Source of the DNA: Gammaproteobacteria bacterium
GTDB taxonomy: Bacteria; Pseudomonadota; Gammaproteobacteria; Xanthomonadales; Xanthomonadaceae
Assembly (NCBI GenBank): GCA_026398715.1
Contig: JAPLSI010000166.1
Span: 1-19,561 of the forward strand
Direction: 5' to 3'
Length of the DNA stretch: 19,561 nt
The notes below the pieces were generated by a model, which was not told the origin of the DNA, searched no databases, and was given only the letters and a program-made list of their open reading frames with translations. Of this stretch, positions 7,315-14,709 are shown piece after piece (positions within the stretch are counted from its first letter, which is position 1; every line of letters begins with the position of its first letter). The position numbers and the translations under genes were made by a program.

Positions 7315-8802
7315 TCACTCGATGCCATGGGTAGCCAGCCGGGCCCGCAAGCCCTGCAACTGGGGCTCGTAGCGACGCCAGGCGCCGATGCCGCGCTGGT
7401 GCAGGGGTTCGCGCACCTGGGCGCTGCTGGCGGTGTTCACGGCGCGCTGGTTGCCGCCCACGTCCAGGCAGCCGTCCTCCCAGGGCAAGCCGCAGAATTG
7501 GAGGATGCGCCGGCACTGCCCCGCCGGGTCGCGGGCCAGGTCCTCGTAGCGCACATCCAGCACGAAGCCCGGTGCCGCCTCGCGCCAGTGCTGCATGGTC
7601 GACCGGTAGCCGGCGTAGTAGTCGGCCAGTTCGTCGGTGTCGTAACTGTAGGCGCAGGCATTCGAGAACAGCTCTTTCAGGTTCGAGAAGCAGGTGTCCA
7701 TCGGATCACGTTGCATGTGGATGACCCGCGCCTGCGGCAAGGCGTGGCGGATGAAGCCGGCATTGAGGAAATTGGACGGCAACTTGTCGATCAGGAAGGG
7801 CTGGCCATTCGCGCGCCACTGCACCTGTTCCAGGTAGCGACTGCCGATGGACGCGAGGTCCAGCGCATTGGCCTGTTCGACCACGGCCACGTCCAGCGGG
7901 CCGCCAAAGTGCCGGCCGACGGCCAGCCGCAGCTGCGCCGGGAAGTCATACAGCTCGCCGCCTTCGCTGACCTGGCTGTGATTGCCGACCATCCGCTCGA
8001 GCAAGGTGGTGCCGGAACGATGCATGCCGACGATGAAGATGGGCGTCGGGCCCTGGCCAATGCCTGTCGTTGGCGGCGGCGCCGCCGACAGCGGAAATAC
8101 TTTTCGCAATGCCTCGAACAGTCGCGAGGAATCGTCGGGCGAGTAGCGCAACAACGCGCGCTTGGCCCGGCAACCGTGCACCAGTTCATCCCAGGCCTGG
8201 TCATGCTCGCCGATACGGTCGAGCTGGTTGAACAAGGCGAACCGGAGGAAGGCCTCGTCCTGCGATGCGGGTGGCACGCGCGACAAGGTCAGCCTCGCTG
8301 CCTGGATATCGCCCGTGCCGTTCGCCCCTGCCGGCAACTTGCTCAGCGCCCAATGCGCCTTCGCCATGCCAGGCTCCATCGCCAGGCACAGGCGCAGATC
8401 CGCTTCGGACTGCGCGAGCCGCCCGGCGTACAGGTGCATCTGGCTGCGGTTGTACAGATGCGCGGGATGCGGCCCCAGCACCACCATCGCGCGGTCGAGC
8501 AACCGCGAGGCCTGGTCCTGGTCGCCCATCATGCTCAGCATGGCGGCGACATCGGCTTCCGCAGCGGCGTTGGACAGCGGGCGCTCGAGCAGGCGCTTGG
8601 CAACACCGCGCATCGCGCCGCTGAGGTTGAAGTAAAGCAGGCGTCGCGCCAGTTCGACCAGCTCCATCGGCGTGCCGGGTCGCAACGCGGCCGCGGCAAC
8701 CGCCATCGCTTGCGCGTCGCGATATTGCCCGGACTTCAGGCTGGCGCCGATGCGGCCGAGCCAGGTGGCCAGTGGAACGCGCGGACCGGATGTCGCTGTC
8801 AT
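7315..8802 (-). CDS. TPR-sulfotransferase fusion protein, TPST-like (paralogue 3)
   Basis: This 495-residue protein has TPR-like helical repeats (residues about 10-220) followed by a sulfotransferase domain with every key position of its two paralogues. These are the P-loop HRSGTTLLERM (261-271), Glu283 in GGELYDF, Lys340 in IDKLPSNF, Arg365 and Ser373 in QRDPMDTCFSN, and the C-terminal TASSAQVREPLH and AWRRYEPQ blocks. The P-loop has His-Arg-Ser where the other two have Pro-Arg-Thr. The ATG at 8802 overlaps the TGA of the upstream paralogue as ATGA, so the two are translationally coupled. The reading frame stays open for 204 more codons upstream, but that stretch is an off-frame shadow of the neighbour and encodes nothing family-like. 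A PAPS-dependent sulfuryl transfer is expected; the acceptor is unknown. Confidence 0.88.
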   Translation of the reverse strand: MTATSGPRVPLATWLGRIGASLKSGQYRDAQAMAVAAAALRPGTPMELVELARRLLYFNLSGAMRGVAKRLLERPLSNAAAEADVAAMLSMMGDQDQASRLLDRAMVVLGPHPAHLYNRSQMHLYAGRLAQSEADLRLCLAMEPGMAKAHWALSKLPAGANGTGDIQAARLTLSRVPPASQDEAFLRFALFNQLDRIGEHDQAWDELVHGCRAKRALLRYSPDDSSRLFEALRKVFPLSAAPPPTTGIGQGPTPIFIVGMHRSGTTLLERMVGNHSQVSEGGELYDFPAQLRLAVGRHFGGPLDVAVVEQANALDLASIGSRYLEQVQWRANGQPFLIDKLPSNFLNAGFIRHALPQARVIHMQRDPMDTCFSNLKELFSNACAYSYDTDELADYYAGYRSTMQHWREAAPGFVLDVRYEDLARDPAGQCRRILQFCGLPWEDGCLDVGGNQRAVNTASSAQVREPLHQRGIGAWRRYEPQLQGLRARLATHGIE

Positions 8803-10379
8803 GGTTCGATCCACCCGTCCAGCATCAACTGTTCTTTCAGCGGCTGCAATTGCACTTCGTAGCGACGCCAGCCATCCACGGCACGGCGATGGATGGGCTC
8901 GCGCACCTGCACGCTGCTGGCGGTAGTGACGCGACCGCCGCCTGTTTCGATTTCCACGCATTCGGGCAGCCATTGCAGGCCGCAATGCTCGAATATGCGC
9001 TGGCTGGCAGCCACCGGGTCGGCGACCAGGCCTTCGTAGGAAACATCGAGCACGCGGCCGGGGAATTGTTCGTGCCAGTGCGACATCAGGCGGCGATAGC
9101 GACCGTAGTGCGCGGCGAGTTCGCCCTGGTCGTAGCTGTATGGATAGGCCTCGGTGAACAATTCCTTGAGGTTGGAAAAACAGGTGTCCATCGGGTGCCG
9201 CGTCATGTGCAGGATGCGCGCCCCGGGCAGTGCCCGCGCGATCAACCCCACGTGCAGGAAATTGGGCGGCATCTTGTCGGTGAAAAAGGACTTGCCGCGT
9301 GCGCGCCAGCCGGCGTGGCCGATATAGCGCTCGCCCAGCACGGCCGGCGATTCCGATTGCGCCGCAGCCAGCACGCCCGCATCCAGGAACGACTTCGAAA
9401 AACGGTTGGCGCACCAGCGCAACTGCAAGGGAAGATCATCGAGCTCGCCGGCGTCCTCGACGTCGGGGTGGCGACCCAGGATCCGCTCGAGCAAGGTCGT
9501 GCCGGTGCGTGGCATGCCGACGATGAAGATCGGCGTCGGCCCGGAAGGAACAGGCGATACGCTGCCGCCCGGCCCCCGCACGGTATGCAGGAACTCGAAC
9601 GCAGCGCGTTCTTCTTCCACACGATAGTCGAGCTGCTGGCGCTTGGCGCGGCACGCGGTCTCAAGCGCCCGCCACGCTTCTTCGGTGCGCCCAAGGTCGT
9701 CGAGCTCCTTGAACAATCCGAAGCCCAGGTAGGCGGCGCTGGCGGGGTCCGGGCCTTGCTCGAGCAACAGCTTGAGCCGATGGACGTGATTGGATTCCTT
9801 GCCCTGCCGACGCACGCGCGACAGCGCCCAATGCGCCTGGGCGTGCCTTGGCGCCAACGCCAGGCAGTCTTCCAGCGTTTTACCGGCCGCGTCGAGCTTG
9901 CCGTCGAATAACTGCAACGTGGCGCGCGAATACAGCGACGCCGGATCCGGGCCGCCAAGTCGCTCGACCTGGTCCAGAAGCTCGTTCGCAAGGTCGGGTT
10001 GTTCGAGCTGGCTGGCCAGTTGCGCGGCCTCCAGGACCAAGGCGCGGTCCATCGAGGCGTGGATGGCCGGCTGACCGAGGCACTGGATTGCACTGGCGGC
10101 CTCGCCCAGGCGATGCAGCATGCCCACCAGCATCACCAGCAGGTAGGGATCATCGGGTCGGGTGGCGACGATGGCCATCAGCTGGGCCAGCGAGTCCCGA
10201 TAGCGTCCTTGCTTCGTGGCCAGCGTGGACAGGCGCAGGCGAGCCATCACGTGGGCCGGATCCAGAACGACCAAGGCTTCCAGCGCCGCCCGGGCCGCCT
10301 CGGGATTCCTGGCGGCCAGCTGCTGCTCGGCGCGCTCCCAGAGGCTCGCCAGTCGTCCCGCCTGCTCGATACCGATCAT
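8799..10379 (-). CDS. TPR-sulfotransferase fusion protein, TPST-like (paralogue 2)
   Basis: This 526-residue protein has TPR-like repeats over residues about 1-240 and a sulfotransferase domain after them. It has the P-loop MPRTGTTLLERIL (289-301), Glu312 in AGELDDLP, Lys369 in TDKMPPNF, Arg394 and Ser402 in RHPMDTCFSN, and the C-terminal TASSVQVREPIH and GWRRYEVQ blocks. These line up with PAPS-binding residues of sulfotransferases and with the Glu/Lys/Ser set of tyrosylprotein sulfotransferases. No signal peptide is present. It is the first gene of an overlapping pair and begins 64 bases after the terminator of the TonB-dependent receptor. It may therefore have its own promoter, which I could not locate, or depend on terminator read-through. 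GAG at nine to eleven bases before the ATG is the only candidate ribosome binding site. Confidence 0.88.
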   Translation of the reverse strand: MIGIEQAGRLASLWERAEQQLAARNPEAARAALEALVVLDPAHVMARLRLSTLATKQGRYRDSLAQLMAIVATRPDDPYLLVMLVGMLHRLGEAASAIQCLGQPAIHASMDRALVLEAAQLASQLEQPDLANELLDQVERLGGPDPASLYSRATLQLFDGKLDAAGKTLEDCLALAPRHAQAHWALSRVRRQGKESNHVHRLKLLLEQGPDPASAAYLGFGLFKELDDLGRTEEAWRALETACRAKRQQLDYRVEEERAAFEFLHTVRGPGGSVSPVPSGPTPIFIVGMPRTGTTLLERILGRHPDVEDAGELDDLPLQLRWCANRFSKSFLDAGVLAAAQSESPAVLGERYIGHAGWRARGKSFFTDKMPPNFLHVGLIARALPGARILHMTRHPMDTCFSNLKELFTEAYPYSYDQGELAAHYGRYRRLMSHWHEQFPGRVLDVSYEGLVADPVAASQRIFEHCGLQWLPECVEIETGGGRVTTASSVQVREPIHRRAVDGWRRYEVQLQPLKEQLMLDGWIEP

Positions 10380-10442
10380 TCCAGCTCAAATCCACGCGTG
10401 CCAGGCAGGGATTGTCGCATCGCTTTCGGCATCCTGCCGCGC

Positions 10443-10473
10443 AAAAAAAAGCGGCCGCCCGAAGGCGGCCGCT
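10443..10473 (-). terminator. Strong intrinsic terminator of the TonB-dependent receptor gene
   Basis: On the minus strand, AGCGGCCGCC (10473-10464) and GGCGGCCGCT (10459-10450) form a perfect 10-bp stem closed by a TTCG tetraloop and followed by eight T residues (10450-10443). It lies 25 bases after the receptor stop codon. This is a textbook rho-independent terminator and separates the receptor transcript from the sulfotransferase pair. Confidence 0.93.
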
Positions 10474-10497
10474 GAACAACCACAATTGAAACGATTA

Positions 10498-13400
10498 TCA
10501 GAAGTCGTACTGGACCATGAAGCGGACCGAACGCGGCGTCTGGAAGCCCGTGGGGGTCTTGTAGCGATCCGGCTGCGGCGTACCGGCAGCGTTCTCGCCC
10601 TGCTCCACGACGGTCGTGACAGCGTGCTCGTTCAGCACGTTGAACACGTCCACCTTGAACATCATGTGGCCGTCGGCCCAGTTGGGCTTGTAGGCAACGT
10701 TCAGGTCAAGATTGCGGCTCCATTCGGTGCGACCGGCCGAACCACGCGGCACGATGTCGAAACCGTTGTTGCCAGTGCCATCGCCCGGCAGGCCGGTCGG
10801 ATTCGGGCTGCAGGAGAAGTAGCCGTTGGCGTAGTGCGACGTGTTGCTGCCGCCCAGGAAGCCGAAGCAGTTGACCGGACGACCGGACTGCACCAGCAGG
10901 TTGGCGCCGATGGACCACTCGTCGGACAGCTCGTAGTTACCGAAGATCTTGAACGAATGACGACGATCGTTCGGCAGGTAGCCGAGCGAGCCGATGGTCA
11001 GTTCCGGGTAGTCGAAGTCCTGGGTCGTGCCGGTGTCATCCTGGCCGATATCGGACTTCACGCCACCTTCGGTGTTGCCGTAGCTCTTCGACCAGGTGTA
11101 GGACGCCTGCATGAAGAACTTGTCCCAGTTGCCTTCGACGAAGAACTCGACAGCCTTGTAGGTACGCTTGGCCGGCGGGCCACCCACTGCAGCGGTCAGC
11201 TCGAAGGTTTCCAGCGTGCCGTCGCCGTCGATGTCGACGAGGAAGGTCGCGTCTTCACCCGGGTTGTACAGGTGGCAGAACGCGAAGCCCGGGTTGTACG
11301 GGTTGAACGGGATGTCGTTCTCGTACGCGTAGGCGTAGATCGGACGGTAATCGCATTGGTCGTCGATCGCGGCCTTCAGGTCACGATAGATACCGCGCAC
11401 ACCACCGCTCATGTTGTCGGTCAGCTTGGCCTGGAAGCCCAGGATGTACTCGTCCTGGTACATCGGGCTCAGGCTCTGGTCCGCGATGGTCAGCGGGTTC
11501 TTGCCGACGCCGAACTCGTTGTTCAGGTAACGGGTCGGGCAGTTGCCGCAGAACGCGTTGCCGGTGTTGACCAGGCCCAGCGGAGCGCCGGTGACCGGGT
11601 CAATGCCGGTGTACGAGTAGAACTCTTCGGCGAACAGCGAGGCGGAAGCGCCACGCACGGCGACGGTCGCGGTCAGCGGCAGCGAGTAACGACCCGCATT
11701 ACCGTAGACCTTGAAGGAGCTGTCACCGTTCACGTCCCACGAGAAGCCGAGGCGCGGACCGAACTGGTTCTTGATCTCGACGAACTGCTCGCCGGCACCG
11801 TTGACGTTTTCGAAGGTATCCCAACGCAGGCCCACATAGGCCAGGAAGTTCGGGGTGACCTGCCAGCGGTCTTCGATGTAATAGGCTTCGGAGTTGACTT
11901 CAACCGTTGCACCGGACTGGAAGATGCGCTTGCGCACGCCGTCCGCGGTGTTGGCCGGGCCGTTGTAGCGCCAGATCGCGCCGCCTTCATAAGCCTCGCC
12001 GTCGATCGACGTGAACTTGTCGGTGTCGATACCGAAGCGGATCAGGTGGTCGCCCAGGGCCCAATCGGCGTCGATACGGAACTGGTCACGCTCGTCCTTC
12101 GAACCCCTGGTGCCGATGACGCCGATGAACCAGCAGCTCGGCGGAGCCGGGCCGAATGCAGCAAGAGCCTGGATGATCGGGCAACCCGCAACCGGGCCGC
12201 CGACGTCGCCGGTGTACTCAGCCACGGTGCCGTTGGCCGCCACGCCGTAGTTGGAACGGCTCGACTCGCCATGGCCGTACAGGGCCGAGATGGTGAAGTT
12301 GTCGGTCAGGTAGCCGGTGTACTTCAGCGAGTAGCTTTCGCCACCGTTTTCGTTGAAGACGGTACCGAGGTACGCGCCACGGATGGTGGCGTCGCTAGCC
12401 GGCTTGTCGGTCGGGGACGTACAGGTGACAGCATTGAACACGGTGCAACCACCCGGGGTGAGCGCCGGGTACATGTTCGCACCACCGGACAGGCCGGTGC
12501 GGCTGCTGAGCGGGGTCGTGTTGAAGAACACGTCCGTTTCCTGCTTGATCTTGTCCGAGAAGCCGGTGAACTCGAGGATGTGGCTGTCGTTGATGTTCCA
12601 GTCCAACTTGACCAACCAGGTCGGAACCGTCTGCGACAGTTTCGTGTTGTTGGACGAGAAGCCACTGCCGAAGGTGTTGACGTCGTCGGTCTTGGCGTAC
12701 TGGATCAGGGCATAGGCGAACAGGCGATCCTGGATCAGGGCGCCGCTGGCCCAGACCGATGCGCTTGTGGTGGTGCCGCGCTCGTCTTTGCTGTTGTCGG
12801 CAATCAGACGCTTGCCATCGGGATAACGCGGATCGTTGTAGTAGATATCCGGGTTGGTTTCTTTCAGGGACTGCGGCGAATAGAAGATGTTCGCGCCGGC
12901 CTTGAATTCATTGGAACCACGCTTGGTGACCAGGTTGATCACGCCGCCGGTTGCACGACCGAATTCAGCGCCGTAGCCGCCGGTCTTGACCTGCTGCTCA
13001 GCGATGGCTTCGAACGGAACCTGGCCGAAGTCGAGGTTCTTGAACGAGTTGGAGATGTTGAAGCCGTTGACGAAGTACTGGTTCTCGGAAACAGCACCAC
13101 CGCCGAAGGAAGCGAGGTTGCCGAATGCGGCGTCGCCCTTCACGGTACCCGGGGCCAGCAAGGCGACCGAGGTGATGTCACGCGGAACCGGGATCTTGGC
13201 AACCTGTTCGGCGGTCAGGATCGTGGTGGACTCGACCGAGGCCACGTCGATGGCGTTGATGGCCGAACCCTGGACGGAAACGACGTCAAGGGTGGTGGTG
13301 CCTTCGGCGGTGCCGCCGATGGTGACGTTGACGGTACGGGTCTTGCCGTCGGCGGTGACGGTGTAGGTACCGGTCGCCAGCGAACCAACGCGGTAGTTGC

Positions 13401-13596
13401 CGTTCGAGTCAGCGGTGACTTCGCGACGGAAACCGGTCGCGGCGTTTTCAACAACGACCGTGCCGCCTGCCGCCGTTTGGCCGGCGATGGAGCCGGTGGA
13501 GTTGGACTGCGCATACACGCTGCCCGCGAAGCACATGCCGAGCGCTACGCTCAACGCGGTCCGCTTGAGACCTTTGGTGATGGACTTGGAAGCCAT
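10498..13596 (-). CDS. Oar-like TonB-dependent receptor with N-terminal carboxypeptidase-regulatory-like domain
   Basis: This 1032-residue outer-membrane receptor has a signal peptide ending SVYAQ (residue 30) and a carboxypeptidase-regulatory-like domain at about 35-98 (TGFRREVTADSNGNYRV). A TonB-box-like TTLDVVSV (101-108) precedes a plug at about 120-225 (SENQYFVNGFNISN; GGYGAEFGRATGGVINLVTKRG). The beta-barrel ends in an aromatic residue (VQYDF). It would import a ligand using TonB/ExbBD energy; the ligand cannot be deduced, though Oar-like receptors are linked to large or proteinaceous ligands. Residues 788-799 match the EF-hand loop pattern exactly (DIDGDGTLETFE), and a CGNC pair (683-686) lies in a likely extracellular loop. 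GAGGG (13604-13608) is seven bases before the ATG. It has its own promoter candidate and terminator, so it is probably monocistronic. Confidence 0.93.
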   Translation of the reverse strand: MASKSITKGLKRTALSVALGMCFAGSVYAQSNSTGSIAGQTAAGGTVVVENAATGFRREVTADSNGNYRVGSLATGTYTVTADGKTRTVNVTIGGTAEGTTTLDVVSVQGSAINAIDVASVESTTILTAEQVAKIPVPRDITSVALLAPGTVKGDAAFGNLASFGGGAVSENQYFVNGFNISNSFKNLDFGQVPFEAIAEQQVKTGGYGAEFGRATGGVINLVTKRGSNEFKAGANIFYSPQSLKETNPDIYYNDPRYPDGKRLIADNSKDERGTTTSASVWASGALIQDRLFAYALIQYAKTDDVNTFGSGFSSNNTKLSQTVPTWLVKLDWNINDSHILEFTGFSDKIKQETDVFFNTTPLSSRTGLSGGANMYPALTPGGCTVFNAVTCTSPTDKPASDATIRGAYLGTVFNENGGESYSLKYTGYLTDNFTISALYGHGESSRSNYGVAANGTVAEYTGDVGGPVAGCPIIQALAAFGPAPPSCWFIGVIGTRGSKDERDQFRIDADWALGDHLIRFGIDTDKFTSIDGEAYEGGAIWRYNGPANTADGVRKRIFQSGATVEVNSEAYYIEDRWQVTPNFLAYVGLRWDTFENVNGAGEQFVEIKNQFGPRLGFSWDVNGDSSFKVYGNAGRYSLPLTATVAVRGASASLFAEEFYSYTGIDPVTGAPLGLVNTGNAFCGNCPTRYLNNEFGVGKNPLTIADQSLSPMYQDEYILGFQAKLTDNMSGGVRGIYRDLKAAIDDQCDYRPIYAYAYENDIPFNPYNPGFAFCHLYNPGEDATFLVDIDGDGTLETFELTAAVGGPPAKRTYKAVEFFVEGNWDKFFMQASYTWSKSYGNTEGGVKSDIGQDDTGTTQDFDYPELTIGSLGYLPNDRRHSFKIFGNYELSDEWSIGANLLVQSGRPVNCFGFLGGSNTSHYANGYFSCSPNPTGLPGDGTGNNGFDIVPRGSAGRTEWSRNLDLNVAYKPNWADGHMMFKVDVFNVLNEHAVTTVVEQGENAAGTPQPDRYKTPTGFQTPRSVRFMVQYDF

Positions 13597-13664
13597 TTGT
13601 TAACCCTCATATAGGGACGGTGAAACGGAAAAGAGAATGTCAACGCACTCGGCATGACAGGCCG

Positions 13665-13692
13665 AATATAGCATGGAACGAATCTTTAACAA
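13665..13692 (-). promoter_or_regulatory. Candidate sigma-70 promoter for the TonB-dependent receptor
   Basis: On the minus strand, TTGTTA (13692-13687) and TATATT (13670-13665) are separated by 16 bases. The matches to consensus are 4 of 6 and 5 of 6. Initiation near 13658 would give a leader of about 62 bases containing the GAGGG ribosome binding site. The 181-base gap 13597-13777 is AT-richer than its surroundings and holds no open frame of note. Confidence 0.45.
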
Positions 13693-13777
13693 TATAGAGC
13701 ACTATCACTAATCGACCTTTCCGGGGGCCTGCATCCACCCCCTGCCGCGACCCGTATTGGCTATATATTTCAAGACC

Positions 13778-14677
13778 TTACGAGCCTGTCGCGGCAAGCC
13801 GAATGGTCTGGGCGTGGATGTCGACGATATCCTCCACCCGGGCCGCATAGCCGCCGGCCATGGTCACGGCCACCGCCAGCCCGTGCCTGCGGCAGGCCTG
13901 GAAAACCTGCCGGTCGCGCTCGGCCAATCCCGCTTTTGTTAAGGCCAGAAGACCCAGCCGGTCGCCCAGGAACGGATCAGCGCCGGCCAGGTAGATGACC
14001 GCATCGGCCCCGGATTGCCTGATTGCCACTGGCAGGTGACGTGCGAGGCTGTCGAGGTATTCGGCATCTCCCGTGCCGGTGGGCAGCGCCACGTCCAGAT
14101 CGGATGCCGGCTTGCGCGCCGGGTAGTTGCGCGCGCCATGCATCGAAAACGTGTGGATGCTGTCGTCGGCTGCGCATAGCTCGGCGGTGCCATTGCCCTG
14201 GTGCACGTCGAGGTCGACCACCAGCAGTCGCCTGGCCAGGCCATGGTGCTGTGCGTGCCGCGCGGCAATGACCGAATCGTTGAACACGCAATAGCCGCCG
14301 CCGCGATCGTAACCGGCGTGGTGCGTGCCGCCGGCGAGGTTCGCCGCGACGCCGTTGCCGGCCAGCGCCGAGCGCAGCGCCATGATGGTTCCGCCCGACG
14401 AGCGCCGCGATCGCTCGACCATCATCGGCGACCACGGGAAACCGATACGGCGCATTTCGTCGCTGCCCGCCTCGCCCGACACCATGCGCGCGACGTAACC
14501 GGGGCAATGCACGCGCAGCAGGTCGTCGTCGGTGGCAGCCGGGGGTTCCGACAGGCGGATGTTCCAGGCGTCGGCATGCGCGCTGACCCGCTCGTGCAGC
14601 AGGCGGTATTTCGCCATCGGGAAACTGTGCCCGTCGGGCAGCGGCAGGGCGAAGTGATGGCAATAGAACGCGTCCAT
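13778..14677 (-). CDS. Histone-deacetylase-family zinc amidohydrolase
   Basis: This 299-residue single-domain protein is of the class-II-like bacterial histone deacetylase / acetylpolyamine amidohydrolase / acetoin-utilisation group. Visible active-site features are the paired histidines in GGTHHAGYD (His119, His120), the zinc ligands Asp157 and His159 in DLDVHQGNG, the third ligand Asp234 in LAGADPF, and the catalytic tyrosine in MAGGYA (Tyr277). All required residues are present, so it should be active in removing acyl groups from an amine; the substrate (acetyl-lysine, acetylpolyamine or another) cannot be told from sequence. It is cytoplasmic, with no signal peptide. It follows pckG on the same strand after 32 bases and is probably co-transcribed. 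The ATG at 14677 is preceded by GGGGG rather than a good Shine-Dalgarno sequence. Confidence 0.9.
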   Translation of the reverse strand: MDAFYCHHFALPLPDGHSFPMAKYRLLHERVSAHADAWNIRLSEPPAATDDDLLRVHCPGYVARMVSGEAGSDEMRRIGFPWSPMMVERSRRSSGGTIMALRSALAGNGVAANLAGGTHHAGYDRGGGYCVFNDSVIAARHAQHHGLARRLLVVDLDVHQGNGTAELCAADDSIHTFSMHGARNYPARKPASDLDVALPTGTGDAEYLDSLARHLPVAIRQSGADAVIYLAGADPFLGDRLGLLALTKAGLAERDRQVFQACRRHGLAVAVTMAGGYAARVEDIVDIHAQTIRLAATGS

Positions 14678-14709
14678 CCCCCGCCCGCCTAAATCGAGCC
14701 GAGGCCCGG

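Noticed and set aside
8803..9414. 204-codon in-frame upstream extension of sulfotransferase paralogue 3
   Set aside because: It overlaps the coding region of paralogue 2 in another frame and encodes compositionally biased nonsense; the ATGA start at 8802 gives the length expected from the paralogues.
10216..13614. 1132-codon plus-strand open frame antisense to the TonB-dependent receptor
   Set aside because: Its translation is low-complexity, Val/Arg/Gly/Asp-rich text with no family resemblance, while the minus strand encodes a complete receptor with signal peptide, plug and barrel. Long antisense frames are expected from GC-rich third positions.
13637..13642. TTGACA on the minus strand in the receptor leader as a -35 box
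   Set aside because: No -10 hexamer lies 16-18 bases downstream; the nearest TATAT is about 23 bases away and next to the ribosome binding site.
13723..13742. GGGGG-N10-CCCCC repeat downstream of the deacetylase gene as a terminator
   Set aside because: The stem is only five pairs with a ten-base loop and no T-tract follows on the minus strand.
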